From assembly GCF_014203235.1 (NCBI RefSeq), contig NZ_JACHIN010000005.1, forward strand, positions 248,001-312,000: a stretch of DNA of 64,000 bases, given 5' to 3'. A program made the translations under genes and the position numbers. The DNA is from Nonomuraea endophytica (GTDB lineage Bacteria; Actinomycetota; Actinomycetes; Streptosporangiales; Streptosporangiaceae). The notes under the pieces are model-generated. The model was not told where the DNA came from and did no database searches. It worked only from the letters and a program-made list of their open reading frames with translations. Shown here piece after piece: positions 42,043 to 49,469 of the stretch (the stretch's first letter is position 1; each line of letters opens with the position of its first letter).

Positions 42043-42801
42043 TACGGCTACGCCACCGACCCCTTCGTGTCCGCCGCCTACACGATCTTGACGAAGGCCG
42101 GGGTCAAGCTGGTCGAGACCGGCAAGGCCGAACTCATCGCCGCCGCCGCGCCGGAGCTCGTCGTCGGCCTGCCGAACACCGGCAGCGACACGATCGTCCC
42201 CCAGCTGCGCGAGATCGCGCCGGTCGTGATCCTGCCCGGCCTGCCCGTGCTGGAGGACACGCTCGACACCCTCGGCGCGATCACGGGCCACCGGGCCGAG
42301 GCCGCCGCCGTGGCCCGGCGTCTCACGACGGCGCGCACCGATCTGGCGCGCCACGTCAAGGCCTCGGAGTTCGCGGGCGCCGCCGTATCGGCACTGTCCG
42401 CTTGTGGTGAAGACGCCTTCTGCGTGTACGGCAACGCCCGCGGCTTCGGCCCGATCCTTACCGATCTCGGCCTGAGGCGTCCCCCTCAGCAGGCGCTCAA
42501 GGGCAACGAGTGGGGATACGAGAACCTGTCGCCGGAGAACCTCGGCGAGCACAAGGCCGAGATCATCGTCGCGTTCGCCGGCTCGGTCTCGTTCGGGGCT
42601 CCGTCCCCGTTCAAGAACCCGCTGCTCGACACCTCGGGATCGCGGACCGGCGAGGTGGACTTCTCCGCCTGGTTCGGAGTCGGCCCGCTGAACCAGGTCT
42701 GGGTGCTCAACGACCTCGACGCGCTGCTCTTCGGCGAGGGGCGGATCGCCGACGCGTCAGCCGGGCCGGCGTTGAGGGCACGGATCACCGCCGCCTCATG
42801 A
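42043..42801 (+). pseudogene. Siderophore-binding protein remnant lacking its N-terminus
   Basis: About 250 residues of a type III periplasmic binding protein (ELVVGLPNTGSDT, REIAPVVILPGLPVLEDTL, NQVWVLNDLDALLFGEG). The signal peptide, lipobox and first strands are gone, replaced by the ATPase fragment in a different frame. Its stop overlaps the permease ATG (ATGA), preserving the ancestral gene order. An ATG-like start inside the junction exists, but the product would not be exported. Confidence 0.75.
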
Positions 42802-43317
42802 GCCCGGCACCCGGCACTCACGCTGTAGGGACAGGGCCCGCGCGGTCCCGGGCGGCGCGGACGTTGTGGCTGGTCGTCGCCGTGGTAGCCCTGGTGATGG
42901 TGGCGATCTTGAGCATCGCCGTCGGGGCCAAGCCGATCGACGGCGATCGCCGGGGCGCTCACCGACTACGACGGGTCGGACGAACACCACATCGTGCGTG
43001 ACCTCCGTCTTCCGCACACGGCCGCCGGGCTGCTGGCCGGCGCCGCGCTCGGCGCGTCGGGCGCGCTGATCCAGGCGTTGACCCGCAACCCGCTCGCCGA
43101 CCCGGGCCTGCCGGGTGTGAACGCCGGGGCGGCGCTGTCGGTCGCGATCGGCATCGCCGTGTTCGGGGTGGGCTCGGTCGGCGGATACCTGTGGTTCGCG
43201 TTCGCCGACGCTCTGGCCGCGACGCTCGGCGTCTATCTGATCGGCTCGGCCGGGAAGGGCGCCGGTGGCGGCTATCTGGTGTGGCTGCTGATCCACGAAC
43301 AGCGCCGCCGTAGATGA
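42798..43317 (+). pseudogene. FecCD-type siderophore permease with frameshift and internal deletion
   Basis: ATG 42798 encodes the first helix (ARTLWLVVAVVALVMVAILS) up to AVGAKPID. The frame is lost near 42945 and resumes as AGALTDYDGSDEH, LRLPHTAAGLLAGAALG and NPLADPGLPGVNAGA. After GSAGKGAG near 43263 it jumps to GYLVWLLIHEQRRRR, which is the family's C-terminal end. About 200 residues are missing. Together with the two preceding remnants it records a lost iron-siderophore uptake operon. Confidence 0.8.
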
Positions 43318-43318
43318 C

Positions 43319-43834
43319 CTAAGGCCCGGTCCAGTGGAAGGCGTGGCAGGTCCGTGCCGCCTCCTCGCTGAGCAGTGCGCGGTGGTCGTCGAAGAACTCG
43401 CTCAGGGCGGCGCCGTGCCGTCTTCTGATCTCGGCGCTGTGCTCGGCGACGTCCAGTTCGTTGGCGGCGGTGATCTCCATGAACGAGCGCAGGAGATCCG
43501 GCCGGGGGCGGTGGAGCGTGCCGGTGAAACGGTCGCGGAATCGATCGGCGGTGAGGGCGCCTCGGTCGCAGGACGCATAGAAGTACACCAGTTCTTCCGC
43601 CTGCGTGCCGATCACCCGCCGGACGACGGCGCGTTCGGACAACTCCAGCAGCGCGGTGCCGAACCCGTCGGTGCCGTAGACCGCGTGGCACAGTCCCGCC
43701 CGCCGTACCGCCTGATCGGCTCCCCACTCCCCCAGCCGCGCCTCGACCCGCAGCAGATGGGCCAGCAGCGTGCCGCCCGGGTGCTCGACGTCGCCGGCTC
43801 CCAGGTCGATCAACAGGTCGAGTGGGGTGACCAA
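43319..43834 (-). CDS. HD-like hypothetical protein (DUF6817 type)
   Basis: 171 aa, all helical. HPGGTLLAHLLRVEARL (His18, His25) and AGLCHAVYGTDGF (His49 or nearby) give the spaced histidines of an HD-like metal site. The family resembles domains often annotated DUF6817. Possible activity is phosphohydrolase or oxygenase, as in other HD folds, but this is a guess. Its upstream region carries a copy of the element that covers the LysR start. Confidence 0.6.
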   Translation of the reverse strand: MVTPLDLLIDLGAGDVEHPGGTLLAHLLRVEARLGEWGADQAVRRAGLCHAVYGTDGFGTALLELSERAVVRRVIGTQAEELVYFYASCDRGALTADRFRDRFTGTLHRPRPDLLRSFMEITAANELDVAEHSAEIRRRHGAALSEFFDDHRALLSEEAARTCHAFHWTGP

Positions 43835-43941
43835 GCGACGCTCCCTTTGTTCGATGGGGCGGGGTCGGCACCCGAAGTCGCCGGGTTGCCGCCCCGCGTC
43901 ACATCGTCGGGCGGCAGAACAGGCAAGTCAATCCTCCGATC

Positions 43942-43974
43942 TCCTTGCAGATACCCAAGCCCTACCTTGGATGA
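43942..43974. promoter_or_regulatory. LysR operator candidate, copy 1
   Basis: CTTG-N8-CAAG-N6-CTTGG on the plus strand, overlapping the LysR stop codon and lying 108 nt before the HD-like gene's start. It matches copy 2 (44848-44880, opposite strand) at 27 of 32 positions. Confidence 0.5.
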
Positions 43975-44861
43975 TCGGCGACTGCCGTGCCCCCGGCACT
44001 CCCGCTCACGGTCTCGGCGAATTCCAGCACGAGCGGGCTCAGGGCCCGCCATTGGCGGACCGCCCAGCCGACCGTCAGCGCGGGCAGCCAGGGGATGGCG
44101 ATGGGCCGCAGCCGCCGGCCCCATCCGGGCATCGCCGGGACGAGGGCATGGCCGATGCCGAGTTCCGCCAGCAGGAGAGCGGTGTCCCAGTCCGCGACCC
44201 CGGCGCTGGCGGCCAGCCGTATCCCGTGACCGGCCAGGTGTGTCTCCAGCCAGGTGCGCGAGGTGGAGCGCTCGGGCAGCTCGATGTACCGGATTGCGGC
44301 CAGGTCGGCGGGTTCGAGGTGGGTGCGGGAAGCCAGCGGGTCGTCGTCGCGTACGGCCAGCACCCACGGCAGTTCCAAGGCGGGCCGTTGCTCGACCTCG
44401 TGCACGGGCGGCCCCATCGTCACCCATGCCAGGTCGGCGTCGTGGTCGCGGACAGCTTCCATGCACTGCGTGCTGGAATGGCCTGTCTGGAACTCCAGCA
44501 CCGCCTCGGGGTGGCGCGCCCGGAAGGCCGCCACCCCCTCTGCCAGGAAATGCCGCACGCTCGTGGCGCCCGTGGTGATCCGTACGGTTCCGCCTTCGCC
44601 GCGTTCCATCTCCGACAGCAGCCGCAGTGTCGCGTCCAGGCCGCCGAGGCCATCGGCGGCGCCTCGGCGGAGCACGCGTCCGGCAGGAGTCAGGGCGACT
44701 CCGCGCGGCAGCCGTTCGAACAGGGCCAGGCCGACCTCACGCTCCAGCCGCCTGATGTGCTGGCTGACCGCCGATTGGCTGCACGACATGGTTCTGGCCA
44801 CCGCGCTGAGATTGCCCGCCTCGCACACGGCGAGGAAGACCCGTAGGTCATCCAAGGTCAT
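43962..44861 (-). CDS. LysR-family transcriptional regulator
   Basis: 299 aa. The winged helix is at residues 1-60 (LRVFLAVCEAGNLSAVARTM, SQSAVSQHIRRLE). The effector domain covers residues 90-290. The start ATG 44861 lies inside an operator-like repeat, suggesting autoregulation. The next gene on the same strand (HD-like) is the probable target because it has the same repeat. Confidence 0.9.
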   Translation of the reverse strand: MTLDDLRVFLAVCEAGNLSAVARTMSCSQSAVSQHIRRLEREVGLALFERLPRGVALTPAGRVLRRGAADGLGGLDATLRLLSEMERGEGGTVRITTGATSVRHFLAEGVAAFRARHPEAVLEFQTGHSSTQCMEAVRDHDADLAWVTMGPPVHEVEQRPALELPWVLAVRDDDPLASRTHLEPADLAAIRYIELPERSTSRTWLETHLAGHGIRLAASAGVADWDTALLLAELGIGHALVPAMPGWGRRLRPIAIPWLPALTVGWAVRQWRALSPLVLEFAETVSGSAGGTAVADHPR

Positions 44862-44880
44862 GCTTGGGAATCTACAAGGA
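44848..44880. promoter_or_regulatory. LysR operator candidate, copy 2
   Basis: The same CTTG-N8-CAAG-N6-CTTGG arrangement on the minus strand, covering the LysR start codon. Confidence 0.5.
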
Positions 44881-45192
44881 AACCCGAATTCCGACTTACG
44901 CATCGCGGTGGGGAGTCCGGCGTGACCGGGTGGGCCGCGACGCCGGCCGACCGGGCGCGGACCGCCGCGTCGGCGCCCTCGCCGGCCTGGCCTGGTGGCG
45001 CACGACCATGGCCGACCGATTCCTGCTGGAGCCCGCGGCCGTCGCCTCCCGCGTCGGAGTTCGCCGTCAAACGCCGTTTTCACCTCGCGCCAGGCGGTAC
45101 GCGCGCCGCCGTGACCGAATTCTCGATCGGGTCCGAACTTTTCCCGGGGAGGTGTCATCCAACCTTGCGAAAGATCCACATGAAAAAGGGGG
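44862..45192. other. Gene-free interval before the 204-aa secreted protein
   Basis: 331 bp with open but unconvincing frames on both strands. It contains the LysR operator copy at its left end and an ECF-type promoter candidate at its right end. I see no gene. Confidence 0.4.
45135..45160 (+). promoter_or_regulatory. ECF sigma-type promoter candidate
   Basis: GAACTTTT (45135-45142) and GTCATCC (45154-45160), with 15 nt between GAAC and GTC, resemble ECF promoters. It sits 33 nt upstream of the secreted-protein gene. Confidence 0.35.
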
Positions 45193-45807
45193 ATGACACA
45201 CGTGCGGATTTCTTTGGTGATGGCCGGGGTCGCGGTGGCGGGAATACTCACGAGTCAGGCGGCGGTGGCCGAGAGCCGGTCGATTCCGAAGAACTTCCTG
45301 CTTTACGAGAAGCAGGCGCGCCAGGACGTGAAAAACAAGCACTGGTACGTCAACGAGGGCAAGGAGCGCGACCTGGCGGAGGTCAACAACATTCAGTGCT
45401 CCAATGCCAGCCTCAAAGGCTGGATCGACCGGCGTGACGTCACCTTCAATCCGAAGAACGACGGCAACGAGAAAACCCACTCCTCCCGTGGCGAGCAGGT
45501 TTTCCTCTTCGCCGACATCCGCGGGGCAGAGAAAATGATCAAGCAGATGCACGCGCGCATGGCGCGATGCGAGGGCGTCAAGGTCATCCTGCAGACGGTC
45601 GGCGACAGCGCGGTGGGCGGAGCGCGCACGGTCAAGCAGCCGGGGGCGGTCTCGCAGGTGCAGAAGTTCGTGGCGGTCCGCAAGGGTGCCGCGGTCGCGC
45701 TGTACTGGGACCTGCGCAACGACGCCAAGGCCCTGCGCACCATCGCCCAGCACGCCAAGGACGCCGAGCGGATGGCCGCCAAGCTCTGCCGGATCGGCGG
45801 CTGCTGA
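45193..45807 (+). CDS. Secreted hypothetical protein, 204 aa
   Basis: The signal peptide spans residues 1-26 (ISLVMAGVAVAGILTSQAAVA, slightly shortened). The mature part has Cys in NIQCSNAS, ARCEGVK and a C-terminal CRIGGC, suggesting disulfides. The middle (EQVFLFADIRGAEKMIKQM) is reminiscent of PknH-like extracellular sensor domains, without certainty. GTG 45202 is an alternative start with better spacing to AAGGGGG. Confidence 0.65.
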   Translation: MTHVRISLVMAGVAVAGILTSQAAVAESRSIPKNFLLYEKQARQDVKNKHWYVNEGKERDLAEVNNIQCSNASLKGWIDRRDVTFNPKNDGNEKTHSSRGEQVFLFADIRGAEKMIKQMHARMARCEGVKVILQTVGDSAVGGARTVKQPGAVSQVQKFVAVRKGAAVALYWDLRNDAKALRTIAQHAKDAERMAAKLCRIGGC

Positions 45808-45823
45808 ACCGCGCGACCACGGC

Positions 45824-46222
45824 CTATCGCGTCACCAGCCTTCTGCTCTCCGGCCTGAAATGCCATGACGCGATCGCGAGAATGAGAAGAAGAAGTGCCG
45901 GAACCAGTTCATACCAGGAGTTGCCCGTGGCGATGTGCGAGAAAAGCCCTCCGGTGAACAGGAAGACCATGCCCGCGTACGCCCATTCCTTGAGCAGCGG
46001 ATACTTGGGAAGCAGAATCGCCAGCGCCCCCAGGAGCTTCCACACGCCCAGGATCGTGAGAAGGTAGACGGGGTAGCCCAGTTCGGCCATGCCCCAGGCA
46101 TAAGGCGGCGCCAACGCCTCCCTGCCCTCCATCCTCAGGAGTTGCTGGACTCCGGAACCGACCAGTCCCGATGCGAGCCCGACGGTGGAAAACCAGTAGA
46201 CGATCCTTTGTGTCTTCGCCAT
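45824..46222 (-). CDS. DoxX-family membrane protein
   Basis: 132 aa, four membrane helices (about 10-28, 52-71, 81-97, 104-122). The pattern YPVYLLTILGVWKLLGALAILLP, read in two halves, and EWAYAGMVFLFTGG fits DoxX_2 proteins. Members are linked to redox or thiol stress in other actinobacteria. The function here is unknown. Confidence 0.8.
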   Translation of the reverse strand: MAKTQRIVYWFSTVGLASGLVGSGVQQLLRMEGREALAPPYAWGMAELGYPVYLLTILGVWKLLGALAILLPKYPLLKEWAYAGMVFLFTGGLFSHIATGNSWYELVPALLLLILAIASWHFRPESRRLVTR

Positions 46223-46493
46223 ATCGTATCGGCTCCTCGCTGATTTCGTTCCGTGACTACCCGCGTCACGTTATTGCGAGGGGATCGGCCGGCGCTTCTC
46301 GATTCCTGATCGATGCGCGGGTGCGGTGGCGAAGCGCCTCTCCTGCCTGGCGGCGGCACGACGAGCCGGCCGTACGAACGAGTAAAAGAGCGTGGATGGA
46401 GTGCGCATTCGGCCACTGACCCGCACACGCTGCCGCCGCACTCTGAGATGCCGGCGTTTCGGCATGAAACGCCGGTCAACAGAGGAGAACGGC

Positions 46494-46951
46494 ATGCGAT
46501 CTCACAGGCTCTTACCCGCGCTCGCACTGATAGCGGGCCTGGCCGTCGCGGCGGCCTCGCCCGCCGACGCGACGGCCGCCACGTGCCGGGTGGAACTGAA
46601 CTACGTGGACGCCTACGACGTGGACGAGAACAACGGCGACGAGATCCGGATCAACCTCGCCGGGTACATGTACCCCAGCGGCAACCAGTACGTCCCCATG
46701 GACAACGGTGACCGCGCCTACTCCGGCAACTTCGCCAACCCGACCACCACCATCGGCACCACCGGATCGGCGCTGTTCAGCCTGCGCGAGGTCACCCCGC
46801 CCGCCGTCGGCCAGGGCAAGCACCTCGGCTCGGTCACCGCGTGGGGCTCCGCCTCGCCACGCTGTCCACCGGCCAGATCACCTACGTCCCGCAGCACATC
46901 TTCGGAAGCGACTACTGGTACTACATGAGCCTGGTGATGACCGGCCTGTAG
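46494..46951 (+). pseudogene. Small secreted protein gene with a late frameshift
   Basis: ATG 46494 follows GAGGAG. A signal peptide of about 30 residues (ALALIAGLAVAAASPADA) precedes a mature domain (CRVELNYVDAYDVDENNGDE, then GYMYPSGNQYVPMDNGD). Near 46850 the coding sense shifts by one base. The natural ending lies in the other frame (STGQITYVPQHIFGSDYWYY, stop 46949-46951). Without repair the protein ends in a scrambled Ser/Pro/Arg tail at 46928. Homologue unknown. Sequencing error cannot be excluded. Confidence 0.55.
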
Positions 46952-47018
46952 CCCCCGGTGTGGCAGACCAGTCGGGACCCCTGGCCGGCAGGCCGATGAT
47001 CTCACCGGTCGTGGCGCT

Positions 47019-47057
47019 CCGGCCTGGTTCCCGAAGCCGCCCCGGGAACCAGGCCGG
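47019..47057. terminator. 15-bp perfect terminator hairpin
   Basis: 47019-47033 pairs perfectly with 47043-47057 around a 9-nt loop. It lies 68 nt after the plus-strand secreted-protein gene and 1 nt after the stop of a minus-strand frame, so it probably serves both. Confidence 0.85.
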
Positions 47058-47058
47058 C

Positions 47059-47274
47059 TCAGGGTCGGCTGTCGAGCCACTCCCGGAAGGTCGGACCGGC
47101 GAGCTTGTCATGCGGGCCGGGCAGGAACCCGCCCTCGGCGGCGATCCCGGCATCGGGCATCCCCGAACCGTCAACGCCTACCACGTGCGCACCCCCGAAA
47201 AACCGTCCCGCGTCGACCGCGAAACCATAATGAGCCGCTGAATCCTTAAACCCGCGCGCCGGACTGTCCGAGGT
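47059..47274 (-). other. Minus-strand coding remnant or small ORF ending at the terminator
   Basis: The frame is open for 71 codons (stop at 47059-47061) and reads like protein (AHYGFAVDAGRFFGGAHVV, DKLAGPTFREWLDSRP). The only usable start is GTG 47184, giving 41 aa. The strong hairpin immediately after the stop is good evidence that a real gene ended here. It may be the 3' end of a gene lost upstream. Confidence 0.35.
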
Positions 47275-47348
47275 CTAAAGCGAAACAAAAGCGGTGCTCG
47301 CTATCGTGGCCACGTCCCACATTCCCTCCTCCCGATGGGAACATTTCC

Positions 47349-47753
47349 ATGAAAAAGAGCACGACCGCATCGATCGTGGCTGCGGCCGCATTGATCACGT
47401 TCACCGTTCTGCCGGGCCAAACCGCCCAAGCGGCCACCACGACCTGCACGATTAAGGTCTTCGCGCAGGAATGCAATACAGGCATCATGCCCACGCCCGG
47501 CAATGTCATGTGGACCGAGGTGCGCAACTGCTACGTCAGCGGGGTCGGCTCTTCTGTGCGGTGGAAGCTCGTGGACATCGTCAGCAGACGTACGGTGGCC
47601 AGCGGCACGGTGCCCTGGGGGAAGCAATTCCAGAAGTCGACGACGGGACTCTATTCCGAGTACCGGCTTGAGCTCTACGACGGAAATCCCGGTGCGCGCG
47701 GCAGGATGCTCAACACCAACCCCAGCTGGGGTGGAGGATGGAGCAACTGTTAG
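47349..47753 (+). CDS. Small secreted protein, 134 aa
   Basis: The signal peptide is residues 1-28 (SIVAAAALITFTVLPGQTAQA, shortened). The mature part of about 105 residues has four Cys (TCTIKV, QECNTG, NCYVSG, SNC at the end), so two disulfides are likely, with a Trp-rich end (WGGGWSNC). I recognise no family. It lies in a small group of secreted proteins (45.2-47.8 kb). Confidence 0.65.
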   Translation: MKKSTTASIVAAAALITFTVLPGQTAQAATTTCTIKVFAQECNTGIMPTPGNVMWTEVRNCYVSGVGSSVRWKLVDIVSRRTVASGTVPWGKQFQKSTTGLYSEYRLELYDGNPGARGRMLNTNPSWGGGWSNC

Positions 47754-47808
47754 AGGAGCAGCACGGGTCAGGGCGGTTGTGCTCGCGGTGGCCGATCCAT
47801 GGTGAAGC

Positions 47809-49341
47809 TCAGACGAGGTAGACGTTTTTCATTTTGGTGAGGTTGGCGAAGGGGCCTTCGCCGTGGTTGAAGAGTTTCACGCGGAGGTCGGCCGCTGTCG
47901 GGTCTTCCTTGAGGGATTCTGCGAAGTCGCGGGAGACGTGGCTCAGATGGGCCACTACGCCCTTGCGGCAGATGTCGGTCAACGCCTCGCGGTCGGTGGT
48001 GGCGTCCTCGCGGAGTTCGATGTTGATGACGGGGCGGTATTCGAGGCCGGGTAGTTCTTCCAGTGACAGGCAGAAGCGGGCTATCGAGGCCGCGTAGGGG
48101 TTGCCTTTGTAGAGGCCGTACTCGACGTCCTGCGGGTAAAGATTCGCGCCCATGTACGAGATTGTTGAGTCCTTGCGGCCGAACAGGAACAGCAGCGGCA
48201 GGTTCATGCGCTCGTCGGTCCACATGCCCGCGTATTCGGGGCCCAAGGCTCGTTTTACTTCGGGAAGTGTTCGTAGCAGGGCTTCGTCGCCCACGTTGTA
48301 GCGGAGCTTGGGCTGCAGGCAGCTTTTGGTGTTGATCGTGCACAGGAGTTCGCCGGAGTCGTTGACCTCCAGGAACGTCTCCAGCGGGTTGTAGTGGAAG
48401 ATCATGGGGAGGCGTTGCTCGTCGGGGCCCAGCAGGGTTTCGCGTAGGTGGCGGTCGGTGGCCAGGCGTTTGCGGAGCCGTACCGTGAAGCCGGTCTCCG
48501 CGCCCATTCCGATGGTGAGGTCGCTGGCGCCGTAGCCCGAGCGGACCTCTTCGAAGCGCTCCTCCAGGTAGTCGCGCAGCGCCTCGGTCATGCCCTCGCC
48601 GCCGACCATGCCGCGGATGCGGTAGTCCGTCCAGGGGAAGCCGCTGGCGTCCAGGCGGTCGCGCAGGTGTTTCAGGAACGGCGGGTACGCGGCCACCACG
48701 TAGTCGTAGCCGGGGCCGAAATGTTGGAGGGTGTCGGCTATCTTCTCCAGGTCGGGGCCGGTGTTCTTCACCATCGCTATGCGGGCCATGGCGGTGCCCG
48801 TGGTGGTGCCGGTGGCCCAGGCGCCCATCGAGTACGCGTTGATCACGAACAGGCGGCGGCCGGGGAAGACCAGTTCGATGTAGCCCGCCGCGTTGCGGTA
48901 GATGCCCTTGAGCTCGCGTGGGCCGCGCACCCAGTTGTACGGCTTGCCGCTCGAACCCGATGACTCGTCCACGATCACGCCCGGCCGATGCAGCCTGCCC
49001 TCCTGGCAGCGGCTGCGCTCGTCGTAGGCGCCGGCGTAGTTCTGCTTGGTGGTCTCGGGGAAGTCGGCCAGGCGGCTGGCCTGTCCGGCGCCGCGTTCGC
49101 GCAGGAAGTCGCGGTAGGCGGGCACGTCCACGGCGGCGAACTGGCAGGCCACGCGGGCGTGCCGGGCGGCCAGCCGGTCCAGCACGGGGTGGTAGGAGCG
49201 GGCCACGAACTTCCACACCGCCGGGTGCATGGCGCCGAGCCGGTACGCGCCGGTCAGCAGCCACGAGTAGGCCTGGAGCCGGGCTCTGCGCCAGTGCTGG
49301 CGGGGGGTGAGCGGTCCCAGGCGCGGACTCAGTCGGGTCAT
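47809..49341 (-). CDS. PaaK-like AMP-forming ligase (phenylacetate-CoA ligase family)
   Basis: 510 aa. The adenylate-forming P-loop is SSGSSGKP (about 126-133). GYGASDLTIG and a C-terminal region (GRKDSTISYMGANLYPQDVE) match PaaK/capsule CapK relatives. It should activate a carboxylic acid with ATP. It has no partner genes such as a carrier protein, so the acid and acceptor are unknown. An AATCGCGATT palindrome at 49359-49368, 18 nt upstream, may be an operator. Confidence 0.8.
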   Translation of the reverse strand: MTRLSPRLGPLTPRQHWRRARLQAYSWLLTGAYRLGAMHPAVWKFVARSYHPVLDRLAARHARVACQFAAVDVPAYRDFLRERGAGQASRLADFPETTKQNYAGAYDERSRCQEGRLHRPGVIVDESSGSSGKPYNWVRGPRELKGIYRNAAGYIELVFPGRRLFVINAYSMGAWATGTTTGTAMARIAMVKNTGPDLEKIADTLQHFGPGYDYVVAAYPPFLKHLRDRLDASGFPWTDYRIRGMVGGEGMTEALRDYLEERFEEVRSGYGASDLTIGMGAETGFTVRLRKRLATDRHLRETLLGPDEQRLPMIFHYNPLETFLEVNDSGELLCTINTKSCLQPKLRYNVGDEALLRTLPEVKRALGPEYAGMWTDERMNLPLLFLFGRKDSTISYMGANLYPQDVEYGLYKGNPYAASIARFCLSLEELPGLEYRPVINIELREDATTDREALTDICRKGVVAHLSHVSRDFAESLKEDPTAADLRVKLFNHGEGPFANLTKMKNVYLV

Positions 49342-49400
49342 GGCCGGTTAACCTAGCGAATCGCGATTAATGATCGCTTGATACGCGCTGTCATGAAACC

Positions 49401-49424
49401 GCCCGGCGGCTGCGGCCGCCGGGC
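49401..49424 (-). terminator. Tetraloop hairpin after the phosphodiester glycosidase gene
   Basis: GCCCGGCGGC (49401-49410) and GCCGCCGGGC (49415-49424) around TGCG. It lies 46 nt past the end of the large minus-strand gene. Confidence 0.75.
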
Positions 49425-49469
49425 GTTCTCATCACCGCGGAAGGTCGGGGTAGGAGCTCGGGTTAAGGG

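Noticed and set aside
42013..42801. An intact siderophore-binding protein starting at the ATG-like codon in the ATPase junction
   Set aside because: The first residues come from the ATPase fragment in another frame, and there is no signal peptide or lipobox.
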